Positions 35,872-45,894 are shown, counted from the stretch's first letter. The stretch is 64,000 bases of DNA from DAINRZ01 sp964634885 (GCA_964634885.1 CAZWLN010000012.1:1-64000); one strand, 5' to 3'. Numbers and translations are program-made. The notes: generated by a model not told the origin, from the letters alone.

Positions 35872-35951
35872 CGGATTTTCAATCAATTACTTATACATTC
35901 TTAATTCGTATTATCGATCTGCGAACATTTTTATTAATGAATGTATTCCAC

Positions 35952-37424
35952 TCACCGGAACATCTCCATTGCACGGCGGGAGATATAGAAATCCTTACCG
36001 TTCAGCAAAACGTTAACTGTCGGGAGCTGCAATACACTGCAATTATCTTCGTACAGGTTAGTATCCGGAAAAAGCATGATGTACTTATCGTCTTTCCTGA
36101 CGACAAAGCCTTTTTCATTTTCTTCCAGGCTGCAGCCATATTCCTTAGCCAGTTCTGAGGCCTTAACATAGTATTGGTTCGAGAGGCTGTCGAGCGAACC
36201 GAGATCCATCTCTTCTGCAATATAGCGCCCGATGTCCGTATTGTCGTTCACAGCCCTCAGCGGCCTGCAATCGGCAGGAGGATAGGAATACCAGAATACG
36301 GGTACATCTTCTCCTGTGTGTCCTGTCGTTGTCCAGCCGATGAATGAACTGTCGTCATTATCCCCGGTATGAGCGATCAGCCTTTTAACAATTTCGCAGT
36401 AGGACAGGCGATCGTATTTGATGATTACCGAATTGCCGCCGGAACATTTATTACCGATGGAAAAGCCGCCGTTACCATGGTCGGCACAGATAATTACAAG
36501 TGTGTTGCCAATGTCTTTTGCTTTGTTCAGGACAGTGTCCACAGCTTCTTCGAAGGCAAGGAACTCTGTGATGGTGAAGAGGGCATTGTTATTGTGGGCG
36601 GCCCAGTCAACTTTACTGCCTTCTATCATCAGGAAAAAGCCGTTAGGATTCCGGTTAAGAATATCTATAGCCTTACCGGCCATTCGCGACAGGCTCGGTT
36701 CATTGATGCTGCTTCTCTTCCTGTCGGCGTCGAATGCAAGATAGCCTTCGTCGGCAGTATCTGCGTTGAACAGTCCCCAGGCCTTAATTCTTTCTCCATC
36801 GCCCGGTACCAGCTTCTCCAGTTCCTCAGTTGTTCTTATTGTTTGATAGCCCAGCCCCCTGAGGATTTCAAATTCCTGCCGGTTGTAATTGCTGCTCCAG
36901 CCACCTCCGAAAACCACGTCTATTGAATTATAGAGCTGTTGTTTACTGATGGCGGCGGCATTGCCCCTGCTCTCGGTGTGGCTCGAAAAGGCGGCAGGGG
37001 TGGCGTGGTTTGCCTGGCAGGTAAAAACGAGGCCTGTCGATTTGCCGCCAACGATCCTCGCGGCTTCGAGGATTGTCATCCTGGGAACGGTGTCGGCAGA
37101 AACGCCTACGAAGCCCGAATGAGACTTGCAGCCTGTGGCATAGGCAGTGGCAGACGGTGCCGAGTCTGCAATCCTGCCATCCGCCGAGTTGGTGCGAACC
37201 ATCGCTGCGAACAGGGTGTCGAAGGCAAACGGCTCCGGCTGGTCCGGGCAGTCTTCAGCGGGATGCAACATACAGGTAGCATACCAGCGAGCCATCGTAA
37301 TGACGGCAGGGCTTGTCCCGTCAGGTATCATCAGGATGACATTGCGGGCTTTACCATGGACATTGTCCTGTACAAGCGCCAGTCCCAGGAAAATTATTAT
37401 CAGGCATATCGTATTTTTCATCAT
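35952..37424 (-). CDS. alkaline phosphatase with C-terminal stalk-like domain
   Basis: About 490 aa from ATG 37424 (MMKNTICLIII); a TTG 18 bp upstream is less likely. Signal peptide, then PhoA fold: VILMIPDGTSPAVITMARWY (first metal Asp), the nucleophile motif ADSAPSATAYATG, MIEGSKVDWAAHNNN, CADHGNGG and TGHTGEDVPVF. All metal-ligand positions seem present, though ADHGNGG differs from the usual ADHETGG. The last 65 or so residues (LLNGKDFYISRRAMEMF) resemble a copper-amine-oxidase-N-like stalk domain. It should release phosphate from monoesters in the periplasm or at the surface. Monocistronic; no Pho box was looked for successfully. Confidence 0.9.
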   Translation of the reverse strand: MMKNTICLIIIFLGLALVQDNVHGKARNVILMIPDGTSPAVITMARWYATCMLHPAEDCPDQPEPFAFDTLFAAMVRTNSADGRIADSAPSATAYATGCKSHSGFVGVSADTVPRMTILEAARIVGGKSTGLVFTCQANHATPAAFSSHTESRGNAAAISKQQLYNSIDVVFGGGWSSNYNRQEFEILRGLGYQTIRTTEELEKLVPGDGERIKAWGLFNADTADEGYLAFDADRKRSSINEPSLSRMAGKAIDILNRNPNGFFLMIEGSKVDWAAHNNNALFTITEFLAFEEAVDTVLNKAKDIGNTLVIICADHGNGGFSIGNKCSGGNSVIIKYDRLSYCEIVKRLIAHTGDNDDSSFIGWTTTGHTGEDVPVFWYSYPPADCRPLRAVNDNTDIGRYIAEEMDLGSLDSLSNQYYVKASELAKEYGCSLEENEKGFVVRKDDKYIMLFPDTNLYEDNCSVLQLPTVNVLLNGKDFYISRRAMEMFR

Positions 37425-37610
37425 AATTCCAATATGTATCAATTCTATTTTTTATAGCCTAAATTACAAATTTTTAATGGAGAATTGAAATCCTTAATTT
37501 TCACCTTGGGAGAGAAGTACGGTGAAAGCTGCAATTACCAGGCAATTGCTGTTAATGAAGAATGGTATATTCCGTAGAAAGGCGAAAAGGAAAGCTCCGG
37601 AAAATAGAAA

Positions 37611-37628
37611 GGGCGGGTTGCCCCGCCC
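37611..37628 (-). terminator. terminator after the HYR-domain T9SS cargo gene
   Basis: GGGCGGG-GCAA-CCCGCCC on the minus strand, a seven-pair GC stem with a four-base loop, followed by TTTCTATTTTC. It lies 14 bp past the stop codon and ends the run of large exported genes. Confidence 0.85.
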
Positions 37629-37642
37629 ACTCAAACAGGCTA

Positions 37643-39049
37643 TCAATCAATTTTTTGTATCAGTTTGACAACCGAGCCATTCTGTGTTTCGAGGCAAAGG
37701 AAATAGGTACCGTTAGTAAGTTTCTCAGTGTCGTAACCGACAACATTCCATCCGGAAGGAGATTCGCCGTCAAAGATTACAGCGGCCGGCCTTCCCGTAA
37801 TATCTGTAATATAAAGCCTGACAGCAGCGACATCAGACAGGAAGTACTCAATTTCTGCCGAGGCAGAGAATGGATTGGGAATTATATCACCAAGTTTTGC
37901 TTCAAACTCTCCGGCGACAGCATGGTTTCCCGATGGCTCCGTTATCCTGCCCAGGTCATGGGGTACCTCTACTTCGGCAGTCGCTTCAGTTTTATTCCCG
38001 GAAATATCAGAAGCAATATATTTGATGAAATAGGTCCTGCCAACACCGCCTCCATTACGTTTGGCCCTTAACCTGAAAGCCGCGTCGGGAGTATTAAACT
38101 CTACGCCATCGACATCATCAGTAATATTTTCATTACTAGTTATCGATGTGAGCATATATTTTACACCAGGGCAATTGTCATTTACTGTTACGGAAGCATT
38201 TATCGCCGTCATTTTGTTATTTGGCGGCCAAATAGTCGCAGGGGACAAAATTACAGAAATTGCTGGCGGTAAATTATCAATAACCATTACTTCGGCTGTA
38301 CAGTAAGCAGAATTGTCATAATTATCCGTCGCAGTGAGCATTACGTAATTGCTTCCCAAATTGCTGCAGTCAAAGCTATTCCTGTCAATCCCGACAGATT
38401 TCAGCCCCGACATATCGCTGCAGCCACCGTCCAGATCCGATGAGGCTATCGTGGCAATGCCGTCTTCATCAAGCGTTACAATGATGTCATTACAAGCGAC
38501 GAAGGGTGGTGTTTCATCTTTCGTTGTAAAGGATATTTCCCTGCCGTATGAAGTACCCAATGCATTTGTGGCATACGATTTTACGTAATATGTAGTTAAT
38601 TCACTAAGCCCGGAAATCACAGACTGGAAGAATCCCAGGCCGGAGCCGCACACTGAGTGGCCGGATTCATTTAAATTGAGTAAAGGATTGGGATTAACTG
38701 ACCAAACCAGGCCTCGTTCCGTAACATTGAGTCCTCCGTCGGTAACGACAGTTCCCGAGCCAACGGCAGATTGACCCCTGACATTAGATAATTCGTGTGT
38801 TTCAACTGTCGGTACTGCGCCACCAGGTGTAATATTATACCAGAAGCCAAACCTGGCAGAGAACTGCCCGCCGCTGGATGCTCCGATCAACGGTTGGCCA
38901 AGAGTGCCCGTAATACTGTATTGCTGATTCGAAGACACGACAGCCCCCATTGCCACAACACTTTTTCCCAGCTTATATTGTGCCATAGCAGGCATGCATA
39001 AATATAGCGTCAGGCACAATGACAATAACCAAATAAATTTATTCTTCAT
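37643..39049 (-). CDS. T9SS-exported protein with HYR-like domains and type A sorting domain
   Basis: 468 aa from ATG 39049 (MKNKFIWLLSLCLTL), which starts a clear signal peptide; earlier frame-open codons overlap the upstream gene. Next comes a stretch common in Bacteroidota cargo (GKSVVAMGAVVSSNQQYSI, FSARFGFWYN), an FN3-like part (TTYYVKSYATNALGTSYGRE), HYR-like Ig domains (FDCSNLGSNYVMLTATDNYD) and the T9SS C-terminal domain (LGDIIPNPFSASAEIEYFLS ... LTNGTYFLCLE ... VKLIQKID). It should be displayed on or released from the cell surface. Its sorting domain is closely similar to that of the 43191-45845 protein, so the two are paralogous there. Last of a five-gene minus-strand run. Confidence 0.85.
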   Translation of the reverse strand: MKNKFIWLLSLCLTLYLCMPAMAQYKLGKSVVAMGAVVSSNQQYSITGTLGQPLIGASSGGQFSARFGFWYNITPGGAVPTVETHELSNVRGQSAVGSGTVVTDGGLNVTERGLVWSVNPNPLLNLNESGHSVCGSGLGFFQSVISGLSELTTYYVKSYATNALGTSYGREISFTTKDETPPFVACNDIIVTLDEDGIATIASSDLDGGCSDMSGLKSVGIDRNSFDCSNLGSNYVMLTATDNYDNSAYCTAEVMVIDNLPPAISVILSPATIWPPNNKMTAINASVTVNDNCPGVKYMLTSITSNENITDDVDGVEFNTPDAAFRLRAKRNGGGVGRTYFIKYIASDISGNKTEATAEVEVPHDLGRITEPSGNHAVAGEFEAKLGDIIPNPFSASAEIEYFLSDVAAVRLYITDITGRPAAVIFDGESPSGWNVVGYDTEKLTNGTYFLCLETQNGSVVKLIQKID

Positions 39050-39056
39050 CGTGCAC

Positions 39057-41255
39057 CTACTTTCCAAAACCATTTTTAAAAGCAGGCCCGACAATTGGTG
39101 TCCTTGGGCTCAGCTCGGGACTGTGGCCGATTTGTATTCCAAGGTAATAGGATGTTGGTATCGGCAGGTCAATAGGTACGATGCTTCCTAAATATACATT
39201 AAATAATCCATTTTTCACTGTAACATTCTGCATTTCCACCCATCGAGGCTCAATAACTGTCTCTCCGCTATAAATTTTGAAAGTCATCGGGTAATCACCA
39301 TCGCTAATAATAGTCCCGTCATTATTAGTAAGTATTCCCTGGAATGAAAGCTTGTAGAAATTCGAGGAGTCTGCCATTGTTGTACTGACAAACCAATAAT
39401 ATGCAGTATCAGTTTCATTAAAAGCATAAGCACCAAAATAATATTCAGTACTTGACGCCAGATTAGTTATTACATTCTGAATAGTTTCGCCATTAGTAAT
39501 ATCATGTTCTATCATTCCCCCTCCATAATGTTCTTCAATTGTCGGACGTGGATGTAAGCCCCAGACAATGCCATTACCAGTATTTTCAATAGTGTTTTTC
39601 CAAGCTTGCCAGTTTACTGTTACTGAATTATTTGTTATTTCTGAAGGGTAACAATATACCCCTGGGGTAAAGATATTTACAATAGACTGCTCTTCGCTGT
39701 AAGCTAACCTGCCATCCTCATCAATAAAAAAGCAGCGGATATAATAAGTTTCTTTTGGTAATAATCCTGTAATTGTTAGTGCTGTATAGCCTGTACCTGA
39801 GCCTAAATCAATAATGCCTCCACCTACCGGATTTTTCATAATTGGGTGTTCCTGAGTGCTCCATACAACACCTTTATTAGTAATTTCTTTGCCATAATCT
39901 TCAATAGTGAAAGATAAACTTAAAGTATTTAAATCCGTTCTATTTGAACTAATATTAAACCAGAATCCTAATGTTTGAATATTTTGCTGTTTCCCGTATA
40001 TTACCGTCCCATCGGAAAATTCGGCAAATGCCCTGAAATAATATCCACTGTTTAATTCAAGCATATTAATATAACTACTGAAAGATCCTTCGCCTGTTCC
40101 GTCAGATATTATTTTTGTATCATTAATAGTTGGATTACCTGCAGTATTCCAGCAGAAGCCCCTTGATACCATCGTTAAATCACCATCATTCAATACATTA
40201 CTGCTTAAATTTACTGAAAAATAGGAAATGTCTGAAATGCTTAATTCACCTAAAAGCGGGTAATTCAGGTCAAAGAGCCATGTTTCATTATTTTTAAACA
40301 TAAGAACAAAATTGTCCTTAATATATGATCCTTTATTCTGGCAATTTGGATCATTTGTAGGTTGATCAATAATATATTTGAAATATTCTGTCCAAGTACC
40401 ATCATTATAAATATTAATACTAGTATATGGATAATAACTTGATACTGGTTTGTGGATTTCACCATAAGAGAAAATTTTACCATTTCCAATATTTTCAACA
40501 CAGCAGTTGTTATTTAATGAAAATTCAGGAATATCAAAATTAGGAACCTTTAACCAATTGTTACCGCTAATATTAAAGATAAATTTATAAGCCATATCAT
40601 TTGAATTTGAAGTTCCACCAGCCAACATTATTCTATCATCCTTGTAGTAAGCTAACTGATGACCATGAACCGAATATGGTGTACTCGAAGGATTCATTTG
40701 GGACCATTTAATTTCGCTTAAATCAAAAATCCAAGTATCATTAGTTTCTTTGTAAAGATAGTATTGAAAACCACCGACCATCAGAACACTATCATCGCAG
40801 ATATATTCCATTGCATGATAGGCTCTGGCAGCTGGTTTATTTGTTGTCGACAGTTTTGTCCAGGTGCCGTCGATTATGTTAAATAACCACGTATCATCAT
40901 AGTAAACTCTCGAATTATGGATTTGTCCACCAAATAACAAAACCTTCCCATCAGAAACTTTTGCCATCGCGAAACCGCTTCTTATCTCAGGTTGTGTTGT
41001 GGTATTGATTTTTGTCCAGTTTTTGCCATTCAGGTCAAAAATCCAGGTTTCATCGAGCCAGGTACCGCTCTTTGTACGTCCACCGTAAAGTAAAACTTTG
41101 TTATTGCCAAGAGGCGCCATTTCATGATAACTGTACGCCGAAGGAGAAGTCGCAGGGTTTAACTTAATCCAGCCCTGGCAATATACCGAGTTAAAATTTG
41201 ATACTATATGAAATATACTTGTTAGAACTAATAATTGTATTAACAATTTTTTCAT
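39057..41255 (-). CDS. exported kelch-repeat protein
   Basis: 732 aa from ATG 41255 (MKKLLIQLLVLTSIF), preceded by GGAGTCAATC. Signal peptide, then kelch-type repeats (NNKVLLYGGRTKSGTWLDETWIFDL, DGKVLLFGGQIHNSRVYYDDTWLF), which should form a propeller, then three FN3-like or DUF-type segments with the recurring STxYYFxAYA pattern (GYYFRAFAEFSDG, ETYYIRCFFIDEDG, STEYYFGAYAFNE). The end (SFQGILTNNDGTIISDGDYP ... YLGSIVPIDLPIPTSYYLGI ... ELSPRTPI) is a module usually followed by more sequence, but the protein stops 12 residues later without a sorting domain, so it may be truncated. 7 bp upstream of the next gene. Confidence 0.75.
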   Translation of the reverse strand: MKKLLIQLLVLTSIFHIVSNFNSVYCQGWIKLNPATSPSAYSYHEMAPLGNNKVLLYGGRTKSGTWLDETWIFDLNGKNWTKINTTTQPEIRSGFAMAKVSDGKVLLFGGQIHNSRVYYDDTWLFNIIDGTWTKLSTTNKPAARAYHAMEYICDDSVLMVGGFQYYLYKETNDTWIFDLSEIKWSQMNPSSTPYSVHGHQLAYYKDDRIMLAGGTSNSNDMAYKFIFNISGNNWLKVPNFDIPEFSLNNNCCVENIGNGKIFSYGEIHKPVSSYYPYTSINIYNDGTWTEYFKYIIDQPTNDPNCQNKGSYIKDNFVLMFKNNETWLFDLNYPLLGELSISDISYFSVNLSSNVLNDGDLTMVSRGFCWNTAGNPTINDTKIISDGTGEGSFSSYINMLELNSGYYFRAFAEFSDGTVIYGKQQNIQTLGFWFNISSNRTDLNTLSLSFTIEDYGKEITNKGVVWSTQEHPIMKNPVGGGIIDLGSGTGYTALTITGLLPKETYYIRCFFIDEDGRLAYSEEQSIVNIFTPGVYCYPSEITNNSVTVNWQAWKNTIENTGNGIVWGLHPRPTIEEHYGGGMIEHDITNGETIQNVITNLASSTEYYFGAYAFNETDTAYYWFVSTTMADSSNFYKLSFQGILTNNDGTIISDGDYPMTFKIYSGETVIEPRWVEMQNVTVKNGLFNVYLGSIVPIDLPIPTSYYLGIQIGHSPELSPRTPIVGPAFKNGFGK

Positions 41256-41320
41256 GATTGACTCCACTTTTATGAAAATCATTTTATGACATCTACCTAA
41301 TTTTTCAGTGTTTTCATAAC

Positions 41321-41359
41321 TACAGCCGTCCAAAGGAATAATTCCTTCGGATGGCTGCA
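41321..41359 (-). repeat. long hairpin between two exported-protein genes
   Basis: CAGCC(G)TCC(A)AAGGAAT pairs with ATTCCTT(C)GGA(T)GGCTG across one central base: 17 pairs with one mismatch and one wobble. It sits 17 bp past the ELWxxDGT gene and 66 bp before the kelch gene, with no T-run. It could stabilise mRNA ends or attenuate transcription into the downstream gene. Confidence 0.6.
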
Positions 41360-41375
41360 GGAACACATAAATTTT

Positions 41376-43085
41376 CTACCTCTTAACTATCTTCTTTTGT
41401 ACAGAGTGGCTGCCGATGCGTAATTCAACGATATAGACACCCGGAGCCAGGCCGGACAGGCTCATGCTCTCGTTAAGGCCAGAGACACCTGAAAGGTTAA
41501 GGCTTAAAAGCACCGCGCCAAGTATGTCGAATAATCGTACTTCGACATTGGTTTTATCGCTGAAACTACCCGATACCACTATGTTATCATCAGCAGGGTT
41601 GGGATAGACCGCTATTTTAAAATTATCTTTTACCCCGGCTTCTTCAGCTTCGAAGAAACCTTTCCTTGGCGATGACGGGTCAAACACCCATAGTTCTCTC
41701 CCGTTAGCGCCGTCCGTGGCGGTGAAAAACAATTTTCCACCGGCGAATTCAGCCCATGAAAGATAAGCGTCGGCAGAACCGGGATTGATGTCCGCAACCT
41801 GGCTGTAGCTGCCTGTCTGAGTGTCATACATCCACAATTCCCAACCGTCGGTACCGTTTGTACCTTCAAAATAGACTATTCCATTGTCGTTCGGGAGACA
41901 CCAATGGTCGGTCCATGGTTCCTGGAATTTGAAAGCGACTTCACCTTCGACGCCGTCGCTGGTACCGTTGAGCTCCGTAACGGCAGCCGGCGGATTAACC
42001 CCGTCGTATTTCCACAGTTCCCTGCCGTTTGTTCCGTCGTTGGCGCTGAAATATAATGCACTATTTACAACTGTTAACTGCATGGGATAGGAATCTCCGT
42101 TTGGATTTATATCTGCAACCATTGTTACTGTTCCGTTTACCAGGTGAATTTTCCATAATTCAACGCCCGATGAGCCGTCCGTCGCTGTAAAATACAGGTA
42201 ATCGCCCATTACCGTAAGCATTGTCGGAGTGGAATTGCCGCTGTTCGCATTAATATCCGTCACCCTTACCGTGCCTGAAGCTGTCCCGTTGCTTTTCCAC
42301 AGCTCCTGTCCGTAAACAGGCTCATAAGCCAGGAAGTAGAATATGCCGTTGGCGTTAACCGCCGAGGATTGTCCTGCCATGTCTTTATAGTTAGAATAAG
42401 GATTTGGAAACTGGGTTACCAATGATGTACCCGAACCGGGGCAAATGTCTTTAATCAGCACTGTTCCAGCGTCGGTACCGGTGCTTTTCCACAGTTCCTG
42501 GCCTGTCGAGCCGTTGTCGGCCCAGAAGAAAAGCGTCCCGTTTACATCGTGTAAAAGGCAGACCGCGTCATTCCCTTTTTTGTTAATTGTTTTCACTATG
42601 GCAGTGCCGGCGTCGGTTCCGTTCGTCTTCCAGAGCTGCCATTCCGAATTTAACAGAGGATTGAAAAAGACAGTGCTGCCGGACTTTGCCCAGTATGAAG
42701 GGTTACTGCCTGTTTTTCCTTTCACAATATCTTTAATTATTACCGTGCCTGCGGCTGTACCGTTGCTTTTCCAGGGTTCTGCGCCTTTTAAGCCGTCATT
42801 GCCGGAGAAATAAAGGTAACTATCAATATTGTAAAGACAGCCGGTACTGATGTTTTTTACAACGTAAGTGCCGCTTCCTGTTCCGTCTGATCTCCAGAAT
42901 TGAACGCCGTTGGTTTCGTCGTAAGCGTTAAAATACAGGATATCATTTAATTCCCTTAAGAAAAAGGGTTTGCCGTCGCCGCTGCCGTCCCAGATGTCTT
43001 TTACCATAGCAGGATTTTGTGCAGCAAGGTTAATGGAAACCAAATACATTAAAAGCAATGTGAAAATGCGGATGAAATTTTTCAT
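41376..43085 (-). CDS. T9SS-exported ELWxxDGT-repeat protein
   Basis: 569 aa. Signal peptide (IFTLLLMYLVSINLAAQ), then about nine degenerate ELWxxDGT repeats of roughly 50 residues: FWRSDGTGSGTYVVKNI, PWKSNGTAAGTVIIKDI, LWKTNGTDAGTAIVKTI, ELWKSTGTDAGTVLIKDI, ELWKSNGTASGTVRVTDI, ELWKYDG, ELWVFD. These build a beta-propeller-like surface domain. The T9SS type A sorting domain follows (FKIAVYPNPADDNIVVSGSF ... LSGLAPGVYIVELRIGSHSV). ATG preceded by GGGAGTTTATC. Adhesive or carbohydrate-related function is a guess only. Confidence 0.85.
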   Translation of the reverse strand: MKNFIRIFTLLLMYLVSINLAAQNPAMVKDIWDGSGDGKPFFLRELNDILYFNAYDETNGVQFWRSDGTGSGTYVVKNISTGCLYNIDSYLYFSGNDGLKGAEPWKSNGTAAGTVIIKDIVKGKTGSNPSYWAKSGSTVFFNPLLNSEWQLWKTNGTDAGTAIVKTINKKGNDAVCLLHDVNGTLFFWADNGSTGQELWKSTGTDAGTVLIKDICPGSGTSLVTQFPNPYSNYKDMAGQSSAVNANGIFYFLAYEPVYGQELWKSNGTASGTVRVTDINANSGNSTPTMLTVMGDYLYFTATDGSSGVELWKIHLVNGTVTMVADINPNGDSYPMQLTVVNSALYFSANDGTNGRELWKYDGVNPPAAVTELNGTSDGVEGEVAFKFQEPWTDHWCLPNDNGIVYFEGTNGTDGWELWMYDTQTGSYSQVADINPGSADAYLSWAEFAGGKLFFTATDGANGRELWVFDPSSPRKGFFEAEEAGVKDNFKIAVYPNPADDNIVVSGSFSDKTNVEVRLFDILGAVLLSLNLSGVSGLNESMSLSGLAPGVYIVELRIGSHSVQKKIVKR

Positions 43086-43190
43086 GATAAACTCCCGAAA
43101 TTATTATTACATAGATAATTGCTACATTTATATATTTCTCACTTATATCATAAAACTTTTGTAACTCCATTCATTCACATGATTTCTCAA

Positions 43191-45845
43191 TCACTCGATT
43201 TTACGCAACTGTATTACTGTACTCACACCGTTAGCTTCGAGGCGCAGGAAATAGGCACCGTTTGCCAGGGAAGAAGTTTCGAAGTCAACGATTCCCCAGC
43301 CCGCAGGAACTTCTTTGTCGAAAAGCACGGCTACAACACTGCCGAAGATGTCCGTAACCGAAAGCCTGGCTCTCACAGCTGCCGAAAGGAAATACTCAAT
43401 TTCCAGGTCGTCCCTGAAAGGATTGGGATATACATTTCCTAATACAGCTTTGAACTCCCCGGCAACTGCCGGCTGTTCGTCCTCCCGCCGTGGCGCTTCG
43501 AGGCAAGGGCCAAGGTAGTCGCCGTGGTCGAGGTGGGCCTGTACTGCGCTGACGTTAATACACAGGGAATTATACTCTTTGCACTTATGGCAGATTACTA
43601 CTTTGTCCGTGCCGCAGCGGATATCCTCGACACTAATGATAACTGAAGCGTAAGCCTTACAGCCATAGGCGTTTGTTACTTCAACAGTGTATTTTGTGGT
43701 AACCACCGGTGAGACGACAGGATTTTGAAGGGTCGAGACAAAGCCTGATGGCTCTGAACTCCAGAGATAGCTGACACCGCCCGTGGCATTCAGTGTGAAT
43801 GACTGGAGGCCGTACCCGAGATATATCTTATGTTTTTCAGCACCGGGATAGGCTGCGTATTCGGGAGAGACTACTATTGCTGCAGACGGCTGTTCACCTA
43901 TGACAGTAACATTAGCGCTGCCGCTAGCAGCATTGCCTGAGGCGTCGGTTACATTAATAGTCACGAGGTTGTTGCCGATCATGCTGCAATCAAAAGTTTC
44001 GGGACTAAGTGAGATTTTTATTTTACTACAATCATCATGTATGTCTCCGTTAATCATATCGACAGTAATGCCTGCCGTTCCATTGACCAGTGTAACTACC
44101 GCATCCTGAGTAATTACTTCAGGCGGATATGCATCTATAACCGTAACAGAACCATTGCAAATCGTTGACTCTCCCCAACTGTCGGTTACTGTCATCGTTA
44201 CTTCGGTTGTTCCAATAGGATAGGGGCCGGCAGGTTCCTGTGTCAATGTAATGGCATCGCCGTCGGGATCATAGGAACCGTCGTCTATGGAAACTGCAGC
44301 GGTACAGGTGTTGTGGTCTGTCGGAACGGTAACATCCCGGCATATCGCTACCGGAGGCCTGTTCGGTATGCAGTGGATCACTACTGTTACGGGATTACTC
44401 CAGTCATGGCCGTCGTAGGCCCTAAGCGCCAGCCTGAAGTCCCCTCCGGCGTCCGGTACAAATTCCAGTCCGGCCTGGCCGCCAATTATTCCGGCCAGAA
44501 CAGAGCCAACAGGGGCCGAAACAACAGACCACTCATAAGTAATGATTTCGTCATTGTTAGCGTCTGTAGCTTCGCCCCTGAGAGGAACACTGTTCCCGAG
44601 GAAGACTGAATATTCGGACTGTTCGACGGTAACAACCGGCGGTTCGTTAACAAAAGTAAATTGTGTCCCTGCTGCAGGAGACCAGAGGCCTTCGGTGTCC
44701 CGGTACTGGATATAGAAGGTGTGGGTGCTGCCTTCATCAAAATGCGGCACAAGGAAAGCCTCATTCATCGTATAGGGATTGACAGGCTCCGGAAGCGTTA
44801 CATAGCCAGCGCTGCCGGTGTTGTCGTCGTACCAGTATTTATAGGCAGTAATTTTATTAGAGGGATTCTCCCACTGAATGCGTCCCGGTACAACGAAGTA
44901 ATTGCTCATGACAGCGCTCCATTGGCCTTCGCTGTCACGGAACCTGATGTGGAGATAGTGAAGCCCGCTTGTAAGCCCACCACAATCTATTTGTTCCTGA
45001 AGGTTGAACACTGTACCGTTGTTTGCCGCCATCAGATGCTTCACGCGGTAGTTCCCGTCAAACCAGTACTCCCAGGCGGCAATGGCATTGTCGGCATTGC
45101 CCCAGGGACTTACGTCAGGCACGACAAAGATACTGCTCCGGACGCCGCTCCATTTGTCCTCGCTGTCACGGAACCTGATGTGGAAGAAATGGAGGCCGGT
45201 TTTCAGGCTGCTGCAGTCAACAAGGCTGTTAAAATTAAATGACTGCTGATTGTTAGCTGCCGAATACACTTTACCGGCATAATCATCATCAAACCAGTAT
45301 TCGCTGCCGGTAACTACATTGCTCTCATTGCCCCAGGGACTTGCGTCCGGCACGACAAAGTAACTGCTCCGGACGCCGCTCCACTTGCCCTCGCTGTCCC
45401 GGAACCTGATGTGGAAGAAATGGAGGCCGGTTTTCAGGCTGCTGCAGTCAATACGGCTGCTAAAGTTAAATGAAGACTGGTAGTTTGCTGCCGAATACAC
45501 TTTGCCGGCATAATCATCATCAAACCAGTATTCGCTGCCGGTAACTACATTGCCTGCATTTTCCCAGGGGGCAGGCCAGGGAACAACAAAGTATGTATAT
45601 TCAGTATCTCCCCAGTTGTCTTCGTCATACTGCAGCCTGAGGTAAAAGAAATGAAGCCCCTTCGTAAGGCCGGATATATCCAGACTGTTCAGGACAGCTT
45701 CAATGGAATCGGGCGACTCGTCAGCCACAACATAGGTTTTCGAATTGTCTTTACCGTCGAACCAGTATTCATAGCCGGTAATCGGCTCGGCACAGGCTAA
45801 GTAAGGAAGCAACAGGAAGCTCATTAGTACTATATATTTTTTCAT
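43191..45845 (-). CDS. T9SS-exported protein with five EYWFD repeats, Ig/HYR domains and sorting domain
   Basis: 884 aa. Signal peptide (residues 1-19). Residues 22-407 are five tandem repeats of about 77 aa, each with EYWFD at the start, LxxGLHFxHIRFRDSEGxWS in the middle and YFVVP near the end. Repeats 2 and 3 (45315-45545 and 45084-45314) are nearly identical even in DNA. After that come a PKD/Ig-like domain (VFLGNSVPLRGEATDANNDE), HYR domains (CTAAVSIDDGSYDPDGDAIT), a further Ig-like one and a Cys-rich segment (CHKCKEYNSLCINVSAVQAH). The end is a T9SS sorting domain (NVYPNPFRDDLEIEYFLS). ATG preceded by AAGGAGTATATT. A large adhesin-like surface protein. Confidence 0.85.
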   Translation of the reverse strand: MKKYIVLMSFLLLPYLACAEPITGYEYWFDGKDNSKTYVVADESPDSIEAVLNSLDISGLTKGLHFFYLRLQYDEDNWGDTEYTYFVVPWPAPWENAGNVVTGSEYWFDDDYAGKVYSAANYQSSFNFSSRIDCSSLKTGLHFFHIRFRDSEGKWSGVRSSYFVVPDASPWGNESNVVTGSEYWFDDDYAGKVYSAANNQQSFNFNSLVDCSSLKTGLHFFHIRFRDSEDKWSGVRSSIFVVPDVSPWGNADNAIAAWEYWFDGNYRVKHLMAANNGTVFNLQEQIDCGGLTSGLHYLHIRFRDSEGQWSAVMSNYFVVPGRIQWENPSNKITAYKYWYDDNTGSAGYVTLPEPVNPYTMNEAFLVPHFDEGSTHTFYIQYRDTEGLWSPAAGTQFTFVNEPPVVTVEQSEYSVFLGNSVPLRGEATDANNDEIITYEWSVVSAPVGSVLAGIIGGQAGLEFVPDAGGDFRLALRAYDGHDWSNPVTVVIHCIPNRPPVAICRDVTVPTDHNTCTAAVSIDDGSYDPDGDAITLTQEPAGPYPIGTTEVTMTVTDSWGESTICNGSVTVIDAYPPEVITQDAVVTLVNGTAGITVDMINGDIHDDCSKIKISLSPETFDCSMIGNNLVTINVTDASGNAASGSANVTVIGEQPSAAIVVSPEYAAYPGAEKHKIYLGYGLQSFTLNATGGVSYLWSSEPSGFVSTLQNPVVSPVVTTKYTVEVTNAYGCKAYASVIISVEDIRCGTDKVVICHKCKEYNSLCINVSAVQAHLDHGDYLGPCLEAPRREDEQPAVAGEFKAVLGNVYPNPFRDDLEIEYFLSAAVRARLSVTDIFGSVVAVLFDKEVPAGWGIVDFETSSLANGAYFLRLEANGVSTVIQLRKIE
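44625..45782 (-). repeat. in-gene tandem repeat, five units of about 231 bp
   Basis: Units encode 77 residues each: 45546-45782, 45315-45545, 45084-45314, 44853-45083 and the diverged 44625-44852. The middle two share long exact stretches, for example around 45259 and 45490, spaced exactly 231 bp. This points to a recent in-frame duplication and possible copy-number change by recombination. Confidence 0.9.
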
Positions 45846-45894
45846 AATATACTCCTTAATTTAATATAAGTGAGGCACAGGAACACATCCCGTG

